Assembly (NCBI GenBank): GCA_037127315.1
Contig: JBBBDQ010000348.1
Coordinates: forward strand, 1,322,001-1,386,000
Direction of reading: 5' to 3'
DNA length: 64,000 nucleotides
DNA from: Ascarosepion bandense
Taxonomy: Eukaryota; Mollusca; Cephalopoda; Sepiida; Sepiidae
This document shows positions 20,926 to 31,496 of the stretch, one piece after another. Positions within the stretch are counted from its first letter, which is position 1; each line of letters begins with the position of its first letter. Made by a program: the position numbers and the translations under genes. The notes beneath the pieces are model-generated. The model made no database searches. It saw only the letters and a list, made by a program, of their open reading frames with translations, and was not told the DNA's origin.

Positions 20926-21117
20926 GAGTTATATTCATTCAAGACCTATTTAAGAAACACTCAAGAGAAAAAGGGATTTTAAACAAAGAATAATGAGACC
21001 CTAATCTAAATTAAAAGGAATGAAATGGATTTAAATAAAAAAGACAAATGTTTTCGTATTTAGTTTTTAAAAGTAATTGTGGGTTAAGCGTCATTTGTAA
21101 AAAATAATTTTGGGTTA

Positions 21118-21245
21118 AGCGTAGCTTAGGTGTGACACAAAGCCGAAAGCATAGAGCATAAAGTCGAACTCAAGATGTTATCCTTATTAATGTAGCAAGA
21201 CAAGCTTGTTAACCATTACATCACGTCGAAGTACCCAACGAAGTG
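21118..21245 (-). mobile_element. Second tRNA-derived SINE family, copy 2
   Basis: Duplicate of the 20797 copy within the 495-bp segmental duplication. The A-box region TGGTTAACAAGC is kept, while the B-box region GAGTTCGACTTTA is altered. Confidence 0.6.
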
Positions 21246-21529
21246 AGCTTTGGTGATTTATTCCTTGTCTCTAGGGAAGTATTTTTAGCCTCGGAATTAA
21301 AATAAAAGTTAAATTCTTTTCTTCCTGAATGGGTATTTTCGGGTCGAAAAAGTGGAGTCGGATGGTTGAATTCGAATTACGTCTGTTGAGTTCATTTGAG
21401 ATATTGTTTTTACTTACCCCCCTAGTATAGGTTAAGCAAAAGAGTAAACGGGATTTCTAGCCGTGAATAGCAGTTATTCGTAGAAAACGAAAACCCTGAA
21501 CATAGAGAAGGCAAAAAGCACTCATCTAA

Positions 21530-22052
21530 TCTAAAATTATTTATAAATGGAACATTGTCTGTGTGTGTGTGTCTCTGTGTGTGTGTATCCGTTACCTACA
21601 GACTCATAAACGGCTGAACCAATTCTCTTGAAAATTTACACAATTGTACTATAAGCATCTGCGAGTGTTCTTAGTTAGGTTTTGTGTCGAGGTACCCCCG
21701 ATAAATATCGAAAATCGATAATCGAAAAAAACGGGTTATAGAAGGAGTGGTCCGATTTTAATAAAATTTGATACACTCATAGTCACAGACATAAGAAACG
21801 ATATTCAGAAGTTCCAAGGTTACAGTTCTTACAATAGTGCAGAATTTTTTAATATATATATATATATATATAAGGCAAGATATTTGTGTGTGTGCCTGTT
21901 TATCTGTCTGTATGTCCTTTATACAAATCCACTATTTTTATCCGATTCTCACTAAACTTCACAAATATTCTTTAGGCTGAGTCTGATATCAGGACCATGG
22001 ATTAGTTTTTAAGCTTTCATTACACCCGAGCAACGGCGGGCTATACTGCTAG
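21530..22052 (+). mobile_element. Helitron-type non-autonomous element, copy 1
   Basis: Starts A|TCTAAAATTATTTATAAATG, ends with a short GC hairpin (CCCGAGCAACGGCGGG, one arm mutated), then CTAG|T at 22049-22052. TC start, CTAG end, hairpin about 10 bases before the end and an A/T insertion site are the Helitron hallmarks; no Rep/helicase is present. The first 310 bp match the copy at 22912; the middle differs. Confidence 0.8.
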
Positions 22053-22911
22053 TAATTTTATATTTACCAAGAGTTCATGTCAGTTCACAGATAAGAAATT
22101 AATGGGCTCTGTTGACAATCATGTTAACCTATACCGTTAAGAACCAGGGTATCAAAAGAATATTACTGGCTATAAAGCCGATGGCGAATTTTTTCTTTTT
22201 ACCGTGCATCAAACTTTTATTTTTAACCGCGACCGATCCTATTCGGCATCTCAGAAATCATTTTTTTTTTAATCGGAAGATTACCCCCGACTGAACAAAA
22301 TAATTCCTGCTGATTTAGAAATTAAAACGTATACGAACTCTATTAATTCCTGCTTTATCTGTTATCAAAGAATACTATAAACACTAAAGTTTTTTTCTTT
22401 GGTGAGAATAAGTGATTCTTGGCCGGTTACTAGTTCTGTGAGGAAATAGTTTCTCACAAGATCGTGTTCCTCATTTTATTCCGACTAAACCTTCTCACAT
22501 CGGCATGAAAAAGTAAATTAGCGTGAAGAGTTTACATCAGAGAGTTTTATTCTTCACAGAAGGATCTCCGAGATGCCTAAACTTTCACGAACACCCTGTT
22601 GTGAGTAATTCTGAGAATTTGGCAAATCCTGAAAATAGAATCTGCACTAGCGGCGTTGAAGACATGTGGAGCGGTGCCAAATGTTGGTTTAAATCCTTCA
22701 GAAAAGTAGGAAAAGTTTAATCGAGGATTTTCTTGCGGAGTTTTCTGGAACCAAAAATTGGCAATTCTCAATGTTCGGCTCCTGAGTGACTCACAAATGT
22801 ATAGAGTTACACGGAATTGAATTACGTTGTTTTTTCACTGTTTAGTTTGTTATACATACTAGTTTATCTACACCTTCAAAACAGGGATCTTGCAATGCTT
22901 ATAGATGTGAA
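22053..22911. other. Unassigned
   Basis: Two overlapping opposite ORFs of 64-65 codons at 22523-22771 have no known motif. No repeat is recognised. Confidence 0.45.
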
Positions 22912-23219
22912 TCTAAACTTATTTATAAATGGAACTTTGTCTCTGTGTGCGTGTGTGTGTATCCGTTACCGATAGACTCCGAAACGGCTGAACCGATTTT
23001 CTTGATGTTTTACACAGTTATACTATAAGCGTCTGCGAGTGTTCTTAGCTAGATTTTGTGTCGAGGTACCCCCGATAAATATCGAAAATCGATTATCGAA
23101 AAAATTGGGTTATAGAAGGAGTGGTCCGATTTTAATCAAATTTGATACAGTCATAGACAAAGGCATAAGAAACGATATTCAGAAGTTTCAAGGTTTCAGT
23201 TCTTACAATAGTGCAGAAA

Positions 23220-23265
<46 letters not shown>

Positions 23266-23444
23266 CGATACCAAGAAATCAAAATTTTACTTACATTCAT
23301 TCATTTTTCTTTCAGTCTACGGTTTCGCTTTAACTGGAAACATTTTAGTATTTCGTGCCAACCTCCAAAGAGTGTGAGCTCCAGAACCATGGATTAGTTT
23401 TAAAGCTTTCATTACACCCGAGCAACGCCGGGCTATACGGCTAG
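22912..23444 (+). mobile_element. Helitron-type non-autonomous element, copy 2
   Basis: Starts A|TCTAAACTTATTTATAAATG and ends CCCGAGCAACGCCGGG-CTATACGG-CTAG|T (CTAG 23441-23444). The hairpin pairs well apart from one bulged A. Shared 5' part includes GGTACCCCCGATAAATATCG and ATAGAAGGAGTGGTCCGATT. A (TA)n tract at 23224-23261 marks the point after which it differs from copy 1, and similarity resumes about 60 bp before the end (ACCATGGATTAGTTTTAAAG). Confidence 0.85.
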
Positions 23445-25314
23445 TGTTTATATATAGATTAATTACAGATTTACTGAAATCTGCAAACACAAAAACTTCA
23501 ACATATGGTGTCTGGAAGGAGGTTCCAATCGCTGTTGACTCTAGCAGCAAAAAAAAAACATCCTGTTCAAATCTTTTATGAAGTTAAAAAATTATTTGTA
23601 AAATATATTCCAAAGAAGAGAAATATACATTAAAACCTCTTCTACGTCATAATAATCAGTTCCATGACCAGGTGTCACCGCGAAGATGAGCAACCAGACA
23701 AGATTTCTCTATATGTCTCAGTCGTATGGTAGCATCTGAAACTTAATGGTTTATCTTCTTGTTTATCTTCTTGGGGTTGTCAGTCCTTGCATTTCATGGA
23801 ATCTTGTAGGATCGCAGTGGACATATTCTTGACTCTTTTGACATATCCGTACCATTTACAGTTCCTCTTTTCGACAGGAGTTTATGTGGTTTTCGAAAAG
23901 GCCTGTTCCTTGTTTGATGTTCTCCCTCTTTGGTGTTAATGGATCCTAGAGTAAAACAAACATAGAATTAAATATTTAATTATAATGGTACTTTGAAAGC
24001 ATGAAAATATTTAAATATTCTCGTGTTCATTAAAATAATGAGATGAATACTCAATTAATTTGCTTTCCCCTTCTTTTATGGACGTACCGTCTACTGTGAC
24101 ACTATCTCCCGCAGGGATACTTTCCCTTCTCCCGCGAGGATACTTTCCCTTGTTCGGTTTAATACAGCGGAGAGAGAGAAATTGATATTAGCAATCTTAT
24201 TAGTTATGCTTTATTGTAATACGCGATGTAAGCTTATGTAAAAAAGAATAATTTTAATACTGTGAGATATTGTAAAATATGGGGAATAGAAAAATCAACT
24301 ATTTCTGTGAAGTAAAAGAAAGAAAAAGACACTTTTTCTTCTTTCGTGTTTGAAGCGGATATTTTGGTAAGCTAAAGATTATTTAGCCAAAACAGGTGTC
24401 AGAATTATTTGATGAGGTCAGGCGGGGTTAAAGTCCCTCAACAGATTTTCTGGTAAACAAGAGAATCTGTGGGATCTCATTCGTCGAGCTAAACCCCCTC
24501 CACAAATCGAGTGAGCGGAAAACGTTTTCATTGGCCGAAAGCTTCGAGCCGGCCAGATCCTCAGAGAGTATTGAAATGGATATAAAAATCCGGACTCGGC
24601 CAAAATATCAGTTCTCTGAGTTCTCTTAGAAGTTTTTCTCATTTTTTCGGTCGAAATGTAACGACTGTGGAAAAAGGTTCCCAACCGGGGAGCCATGACC
24701 CACCACTGGTCGCCCACCATATAACTTATGGCTAAAGAGTCAATTCCATATGAAACCTGCCGCAAATTAACTTCGATATGAACCCCGAAAGAACGTTATT
24801 GTTATTTTTTAATCACGGGAAAATCGAAAATTCCGATTCTTTGTTCGCTCAATTTCGGTAAACTCTGTTAAACTCCGAAAAGGACCGAAAGGACCTTGTT
24901 ATTTTAAAAGTTACATAGAAAATTGACAGCCCTGATTATAGAGAATATGTGAAAAGACTTTAATGGAAATTTAATGAGTATGTGAAAAGACTTTAGTGAA
25001 AATTTGAAGAGTTCTGTTTACTTTAACGAAACTTAGACAAGGCTTTTTTTAAGGATTGGAAGCGCTGATGTATCTAGCGAACTTACTCTCTCCGTTGTAA
25101 CCAGCATTTTCGACAACTGTATTATCCTTTTCGACAATTGTATTGTCTGCTCCTGTGAAAAGAAAAACATCGTTTTTATATATATATATATATATATATA
25201 TAAAGACATTCTTCGTAACTCTCCAGGCGTGTTCAACCTTGTTCATTTATTTTATTAATTCTTCTTTTGTTTTTTTTTTGTTTTTTGTTTTTTTGGTGCC
25301 GTGTTTATTTTTTT
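23445..25314. other. Unassigned DNA
   Basis: No gene recognised. A 115-codon minus ORF (24418-24765) has no known motif. A local duplication TCCCGC(A)GGGATACTTTCCCTT lies at 24107-24152. GGTTCCCAACCGGGG near 24677 resembles hAT MITE ends but no partner was found. A (TA)n tract lies at 25177-25202. Confidence 0.5.
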
Positions 25315-25610
25315 CAAACCACAAGTGTACACCAGTGTCCAGACTGGCTCAAAAAGGCGACTACTAAACTTGCACGACGTCATCTCTGGGATCAGATCAC
25401 AACGTGGGACAGTGGCGCGTTGTTGCAAAAGACGTCTTGTAAACCAGCTTTTGTGGCGACGCCCTCGGACGAGAACATCACGACCAGCATCAACAACCAA
25501 ACCAACCGGACAGCCGGGTGGCAGTGTCACAACTGGGATTGTCACGACCGTCAACGAGAGCAAGCGTCACACTAGACGGCCAGCCCCGGCATAAGGCGTC
25601 ACACTACCTA
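25315..25610 (+). other. GC-richer block of unknown origin
   Basis: Base composition rises sharply against the AT-rich flanks. Two overlapping plus-strand ORFs (25267-25575 and 25301-25594) and an antisense ORF span it without recognisable domains. GTGGCGACGCCCTCGGACG resembles post-LTR primer-site regions of Gypsy elements, and GGCGTCACACTA occurs twice near the end. It may be a retroelement leader or a transferred fragment. Confidence 0.35.
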
Positions 25611-25616
25611 AATATA

Positions 25617-25900
25617 TTTGTGACGTGTTCCTTTCAGGATCAGCGGATCATGGCTCTTTACAATTTAATGTCATTTTAGGTCTCTGCGGTGTGTCGTTTT
25701 TATATTCCTCCATTTATCAACATAATATTAACCATCAAAGGTCGTTAGGTAAGTTATTCCGTGATTTTCTCTGTTTCTCATGCCTTCAGTATGATCTACA
25801 TGTGTCAAATTCATCATCCCTCCTTTCCTCGTTATGCATTCTAGAAATTTCAACAATCACTTTCTGATGCTAAATATTTATCGTCTATAAAATTTTGTAA
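25617..25900 (-). pseudogene. RTE-type LINE 3' end, degraded
   Basis: Blocks CCTTTCAGGATCAGCGGATCATGGCTCT and TTTCTGATGCTAAATATTTATC correspond to the 3' end region seen at 53080-53380 and 29285-29395. No reading frame is kept. Confidence 0.45.
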
Positions 25901-26078
25901 TAACTTACAGGTCCAGATATTCAAACTTCTATAGAAACACGCTTCTGTTGCTTCAAGTTTAATTCTTATCTGTTAAGAGATTTTCCATCATTTGCTGATA
26001 TCACATGACAGTTCAGTAGGCTTTTCTTTTTTCAACGACGATTTCCTGCTTTTTAATACTTTTATTAGTATTAGTAAG

Positions 26079-26603
26079 TGTTGTGGAGTGTGGTACTATA
26101 TTTTCACGATACCGAATTGGCCAATGGTTTCTAGACTGGCTGTTCTCTGATTCCTTGCGCGCCCACGTTGCTTCTTAAGATCCACGAAAGGTGGGGATGG
26201 ATACAATTCAATCAATGGAGTGTTGAATTTGGCGTCGGAGAAGAAGAATAGTTGCCACACCATCAAAGAAATGACGAAAAGCGTTTGTTATAAACAGTAA
26301 CAAACGCTTATTTACACAGGTATACAATAATTTTTATCAAGGTAAAACAAACACCGCGAAGTGAGGGGTGAATGTAGTTGACTGGCGGAAAAAGGTTCCT
26401 TAGCTCGAAGAAATCTTAACTGCAATTAGGCAGTGTCAATGATGGAGAATGCAGTGGCAACGGATTCGATTCTGGGCAGCGAAGAATGAACCGTTTCGAT
26501 TTTTTGCTCTGGGTTTTCTCTATTTATGGGTCCGAATTTCGAATAATTAGCTCCTGATTGGTCAGCCAATAGGGATTACCGACCAATGGCTATCGTCGTA
26601 ACA
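26079..26603 (-). mobile_element. LTR (probable 3' LTR) preceded by a polypurine tract
   Basis: On the minus strand it starts TGTTACGACGATAGCC and ends CACTCCACAACA (TG...CA). Inside are two CCAAT-type boxes (CCATTGGTC, CCAATCAGG), a TATA-like CATAAATAG and a perfect 12-base hairpin at 26279-26309. Immediately upstream on that strand is AGGGGGGGGT (26604-26613), a polypurine tract as found before 3' LTRs. No matching 5' LTR or target duplication was found. Confidence 0.5.
26279..26309. repeat. Perfect 12-bp hairpin
   Basis: AAGCGTTTGTTA and TAACAAACGCTT flank a 7-base loop. It lies within the LTR, after the expected transcription start, so it could sit in the R/U5 RNA. Confidence 0.85.
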
Positions 26604-26613
26604 ACCCCCCCCT
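26604..26613 (-). promoter_or_regulatory. Polypurine tract of LTR element
   Basis: Eight G residues on the minus strand directly before the TGTTAC start of the LTR. The position fits plus-strand DNA priming in LTR retrotransposons. Confidence 0.45.
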
Positions 26614-26684
26614 GGGTTGCATCTGATTGGTTTAGATATCTTTATAGTTAATAACTTCGGTTTACTACACCTGATTCTTAAAAA

Positions 26685-27098
26685 TGTTGGATACCCAGAA
26701 TGAACTTATTTTTATAATGGTTTAATAAAATAATTATCATGATTTAATTAATTATCATTTAATTAATTTTCATTTAATTAATTTCGTCAGTCAACTTTTT
26801 GACACTTAAATGAATGTGTCATATGAGTCGTCTTCGCACTGAAAGTTATATTCGTGCAATGTCGGTTGCTAATCCACTTAACACCCTTGGACCTTGGTAA
26901 TCTTCCACTGAAAGCTGACTCCTTTCTATTCGGCTAACTGCCGACTAATATCAACTGCCTAGTAGTTCTACTAAACTCCAATAGAACACGAAAGAACTTC
27001 AATGAACTTCCCAAGAACTCATAAGAAATTCTGTTAACTCTTATTAATATAGGAGGAAGAGTCCATTATCTGAAGAATAGGTGTGTTTCCCCATAACA
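26685..27098 (-). mobile_element. LTR-like sequence related to 4087-4391
   Basis: Minus-strand start TGTTATGGGGAAAC and end GGTATCCAACA. The block GGACTCTTCCTCCTATATTAATAAG parallels the ACTCTTCCTC-TATA block of the 4.1-kb LTR. A repeated TCATTTAATTAATT lies at 26735-26785. No clear target duplication is visible. Confidence 0.4.
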
Positions 27099-27420
27099 GT
27101 AAGGCAACTTTTGCCATCCTAATGAGCCTTCGGATTTCAATGTGTCGATTTCCGTCCTCTGTTAAGACATTTCTCAGATATTTAAATTGTTGTGCTTGTT
27201 TGGTTTTGTTATTTGCAATTCGTAGATCATATTTTGGAGTTTTCCTTTTTCTGACATCATATATTTGGTCTCTTGACGTTTAACTATTTCTTTTATGCTT
27301 TCTTTTATTACATTCTCTAAAAGTTCTTGGAGTTTCCTTTCTGTGATTATTAACAGCATAGCATCATCTTCATATCTTATGTTAACATCCCACTCTAGAT
27401 ATTTGAAAAGATACTCAGTA
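27099..27420 (-). pseudogene. RTE-type LINE RT fragment
   Basis: The minus-strand piece reads ITERKLQELLENVIKESI and, after shifts, the K-T-x-Y-M-M segment and IANNKTKQAQQFKYLRNVL. This is the region just after the RT catalytic box, as in the relics at 2.6 and 53.7 kb. It abuts the LTR-like end at 27098. Confidence 0.6.
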
Positions 27421-27507
27421 CTAAGGATGTAACTCTGGATCTATTATAGGAATGGAGCAAAGGAGGTACTCAAGAAAAACCACACACAGTAAAAGAAAGA
27501 AATAAAC

Positions 27508-27644
27508 TGTTGTGAATTCCGGGTGAGGAACCGCACAAAATAATGAACAACAAAACAGATATTTGAGGTAGAAAAATAAGTTATATTTAACGTAAAAATA
27601 CAAACTTGAACGCAGGGCAGTAATCCAGGAATACGATTAGTAAG

Positions 27645-27681
<37 letters not shown>

Positions 27682-27932
27682 AGTATTTGAAGTGAAGCCG
27701 TGCTGAAATTATATGTCCACGTCGGGAATGACGGGCGCTGTGTAATACTACTCTGACTGAAAGGAGCTGAGGTCTACTATGACTACTGACTCGGTATTCT
27801 TTGTGCATCTTACGGATCAGACTCGGTACTCTCACTGTACTCTGTGGATCGGATCCTGATCTCTTTATGGCAGGAGTATATGTATACTCAAATCGAGTGC
27901 ATTATCATAGAAAAAAGGGAGATTCCATAACA
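27508..27932 (-). mobile_element. Possible solo LTR
   Basis: Terminal TGTTATG/CACAACA on the minus strand (TGTTGTG...CATAACA on plus). Flanks TAAAC and TAAAA agree at four of five bases, as a decayed target duplication. A (TA)n tract at 27647-27679 lies within. There is no coding region on either side. Confidence 0.4.
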
Positions 27933-27939
27933 TAAAACA

Positions 27940-28774
27940 TACTTGAAAAGGATCTCCATTCCGTGGCGGCCTGGGGTTAAGAAATGGCTAGTGATTTTTA
28001 AGGCTTCCAAAACAAAGCTGCTATCTATTAGCCATGACAGACAATCGCTCCTACACCCCGCTTAGCATAAATCAGGCTAGTCTCCATAAAAGAAAAACAC
28101 TGCGCCTCCTCGATTTAACTCTCACAGCAGACCTCAAGTGGAATGACTATATAGAATCCATAGCTAAATCTGCTGCTAAGAAAGTCGGTTCTTTGTGTAA
28201 GGCCAGGAAGTTTTTCCCGTTTGAAACAATTCTGCACATATATAAATCTACCATCCGCCCGTGCATTGAATATTGCTGACATATCTTATCGGGTGCTTCT
28301 GCTATCCACCTAGATGTCCTTGACAAAATCCAGCGGAGAATCTGTAATCTGATCGATCCCGACTTGGCAGCTCAGATACAGTCACTTTCTCACCGGCGCA
28401 ATGTGGTTTTCCTATGTCACTTCTACAAATATTTTCACGGCTTCAGCTCCGATGAACTTAGCTCACTGGTACCCCTATATATGAATTTACTCCAGCTACA
28501 AGATTAGCAAATAGGTCCCACCCTTTTACTGTGAAAACAAATTGTAAACGCAAATTCTACTCCAACAGCTTGTTTTCTCGCACTTCCCACTTCATCGACA
28601 GCTAGAATATCCAAGAATTTAAATGTAGTGTAAATAGTCATCTGCTATCCTTGCATCCTCTCTCTCATGCCCCCTTCTCCGTCCACTCCACTCTCATCAA
28701 TATTCTCATTCTTCTCTTACCCACTTCCTGATACTCCTATAATCTGCCACTCTTTGTCATAACTTTCCTCCGAT
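27940..28774 (+). pseudogene. LINE RT C-terminal part, interrupted by another LINE
   Basis: An 81-codon open piece (28034-28279) contains KTLRLLDLTLTADLKWNDYI and FETILHIYKSTIRPCIEYC, matching the RT-to-C-terminus of the 5.3-kb LINE. It continues with stops through the C-terminal region into the 3' UTR (CATAACTTTCCTCCGAT), where it is cut at 28774 and resumes at 29112. Confidence 0.8.
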
Positions 28775-29111
28775 AAAATGCAGCCGTAACTTCTACTCCA
28801 ACAGTTTCTTTCCTCGCACTTCCCGACTGTGGAATTCTCTTCCAAACGATTGCTTCCCCGACGGCTACAATCTCCAGGAGTTTAAATGTAAGGTCAATAG
28901 ACACCTCCTAACACACTAACCTGCTCCCATTCTATCAAGCACTCTTCCCATCTGCCCGATACTCATCCTCGCTATCCTTACTCATCTATCACCTTTCTCC
29001 TGACATTCCCTATGTCTATCCACTCCTTCTCTTTACCTTCCCCTATGTAGCCCCATGCGCAATAGTGGCAGTGGAATGCCTTGCTTGGGGTGAGATGATT
29101 AAAAAAAAAAA
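28775..29111 (+). mobile_element. Nested LINE 3' end
   Basis: A second, 5'-truncated LINE of the same group begins AAAATGCAGCCGTAAC (C-terminal codons for SRTSRLWNSLPNDCFPDG follow) and ends CTTGGGGTGAGATGATT plus 13 A. It sits exactly inside the 3' UTR of the older LINE, whose tail continues after the A-run. Confidence 0.85.
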
Positions 29112-29175
29112 ATGTAACCCCCTGCGCGCCAGTGGAAGTAATCTGCCTTGCTTGGGGCGATATGATTATTTTTGA
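29112..29175 (+). mobile_element. 3' tail of the interrupted LINE
   Basis: ATGTAACCCCCTGCGCGCC...CTTGCTTGGGGCGATATGATT is the missing end of the 27940-28774 element. Confidence 0.8.
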
Positions 29176-29284
29176 AAAGCCAGAAATTGAATAGTGACTT
29201 ACTAGTGACTTCCTGTCCGTAATATAAAACCATCAACCACATTATTTTGAAAAAGTCGAATACTGAGAACTGGTGACCAGTATG

Positions 29285-29395
29285 CATTCTTCTTCTGTGT
29301 GCCCTGTCCTTTCAGGACGTAGACGATCATGACTCTCCACATCTCCCTATCTTTGACAATTCTTAGCATCATTATCTATACATATCTATAAATTG
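29285..29395 (-). pseudogene. RTE-type LINE 3' end
   Basis: Begins with TTCTTCTTCTGTGTGCC and contains TTTCAGGACGTAGACGATCATG, equal to the 3' end of the 53080 element. Fewer than 120 bp survive. Confidence 0.55.
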
Positions 29396-29735
29396 TAAAT
29401 TGTAAACACAAATTCTACTCCATCAGCTTCTTTTCTCGCATTTCCCACCTGTGGAATTCCCTTCCACTTACTTGCTTTCCTGACAGCTACAATCTCTAAG
29501 AATTTCAATGTAAAGTCAATAGTCATATCCTATCTCACCAACCTGCATCCTCTCTCTCATGCCCCTTTCTCCGTCCACTCTCATCAGTTTTCTCATCCTT
29601 CTCTTACCCACTTCCTGACACCCCCTATAAGCTGTCACTATTTATCATAACGTTCCTCTAATGTACCTCCTGCAAAACAGTGGTATTAAAATGCATTGCT
29701 TGGGCCGACACAATTATTAAAAAAAACGTAGAGAT
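29395..29735 (+). mobile_element. LINE 3' end
   Basis: C-terminal codons (TTTTCTCGCATTTCCCACC...) and the pyrimidine-rich UTR of the (A)CAGTGG subfamily, ending TTGCTTGGGCCGACACAATT plus an A-run. Confidence 0.75.
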
Positions 29736-30049
29736 AGGAGAAGAATAAGAGAGATTTTCAGGGTTTCAACAAGATTTTATGAAGAAGTTAGACGGAAGGT
29801 GTTAGAGACACAGACACTTAGAGATTTAGGAAGAGGCTAAGACAGAGGGGCATTGAGAGAACAAGAGAGGCTCACAAAAGTAATTTCGGAAAATAAAGAG
29901 AGAGTATAATATATTTAGTTAGCGATTCAGAGGAAAGATAGGTATGCAAACTGTGTCGGTAAGAGTTAGTAAAATACGTCAAGTGATTCAAAGAGAGAAT
30001 TGGAAATAACGAGAGAGAATGGGCATTGACTCGAAATGAGTAGGAAAGC

Positions 30050-30087
<38 letters not shown>

Positions 30088-30523
30088 AGAGAAGAGACTA
30101 AACGCAGAAAAGGGTTGGGGTACTTTTCGGTTCTTTGTGTCTTAAATATACCGTTGAGAATTTATAGCCAAACTTGGTCACTTCAATAGGAAGCAAATCT
30201 CTTCTAATTTTGTAGCCTTATGAAAGCCATAAATATGTCTTATGTACACTTTCCGATATTGCTATTTACTTAATCATCGATTTTCTTGTTCTCCTGATCG
30301 CCTCGAGATCGATTTCCATCCCCATCGCCTTTCGACAGAGAATAACGTTATAAATGTGAGTGTCAGTTGTTCGCATCTCATGGTCGATGATAAATGGTTT
30401 ACAGAAACTCACTAAACTCATTGGACATTACCAGTGTGTAACAACAAGAACAGATGGATGGGAATGAGAAAGAAGAGGTGAGAGAGAGAGAGAAAGAAGA
30501 GAGAGAGAGAGAGAGAAAGAAGA

Positions 30524-30557
<34 letters not shown>

Positions 30558-31496
30558 AAATCAGTGCGCTTATTAAGTTTCAATATGTGAGCCAAAAGCG
30601 CATGCGTATTAGCGGTTCATGATATTAACCACAGTTAGCATAGCTTGGCACAAGGCCAAGTAAAAAGGAGGAATTTTGAAAAATGTTGCAAAAATCTTGC
30701 AAATGATAACGTGCTTGAATTGAAATTCAGCATAAAAAATCTGGTATTTTTGCCTAACAAACTTTGGCGTCTGTACAAGTCAGACAACTTTCGCATGAAG
30801 GAGTCAACCCGTGTGCTTATTTACCACGCTTAACTAAGTACGACACATGGACATGGAAGTGTAAAATCCAGCGAACTAGCGAATCGGTTAGTGAGACGGC
30901 CTTGCCAAGCTGCACAATACTGAAGCGATATTTTTTTAAAGAATGGGTTAGTCTGCTTATAGTTTTAATAGTAGAGCACTTAGTGAGGATATAATTCAGT
31001 ATTACAAGGCACTATATTTCAAAATAGTTCCTTAACCCTATCTTTGCAACAGACACCCAACGTGAATGGAATATTGAAAGGGTATAATGATGAGAAGAAG
31101 GACAGATGGCGAGAAGAAAGAAGGACAGAATATGTGGAGAAAAAGATAAGTAAGAGAAAAATGAACAAATAAAGAAATATGGAAAAAAATAAATTATATA
31201 AAAAAATATAGTAACACAATTGCAAAAAAGAAGAAACAGATAAAGGAAATTCAAAAGTAAGCAAGGTAAAAAGAAATGAAAAAAAAAGTGGAAAATAAAA
31301 GAAAAAAGTCTGAGAATAGAAAAAGGTAGAAATAAAGAATGAAGGAAAATTGAAAGATGGAAAGAAAAGGCGAAGAAGGGCTAAGGCAGTGCCGTGCTTA
31401 GCAACATCGCGCCCCAAAGCAGAATGCGTCTTGCGGCCCCTCTACCCGCAGAATGCAACTTGCGCCCCGCGAACATACTATACCCACAATAAATGG
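29736..31496. other. Unassigned, purine-rich with (GA)n
   Basis: (GA)n at 30052-30084 and interrupted at 30479-30553. 31040-31410 is strongly A/G-biased on the plus strand; the long minus ORFs there are Phe/Ser/Leu low-complexity artefacts. No gene seen. Confidence 0.55.

Larger units (their letters stand above)
20442..21245. repeat. 495-bp segmental tandem duplication
   Basis: ATTCAAGACCTATTTA and about 160 following bases at 20442 recur at 20937. Each copy is followed by the same SINE (20797-20925 and 21118-21245). Copy 2 lacks about 190 bp present between the two parts in copy 1. Sequence identity is high outside the gap. Confidence 0.8.

Noticed and set aside
24655..24730. GGTTCCCAACCGGGG as a hAT MITE end
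   Set aside because: No matching inverted end or 8-bp duplication was found within a plausible distance.
24418..24765. 115-codon minus ORF as a host gene
   Set aside because: No recognised domain, no splice context, and length is within chance for 64 kb. Left unassigned.
25267..25594. Overlapping 97-102-codon ORFs on both strands as a gene
   Set aside because: Open frames on both strands come from high GC and few stop codons; no domain seen. Kept only as a composition anomaly.
31019..31417. 132-codon minus ORF with a membrane-like look
   Set aside because: The hydrophobic appearance comes from a pyrimidine-rich strand (Phe, Leu, Ser codons); no conserved motif.
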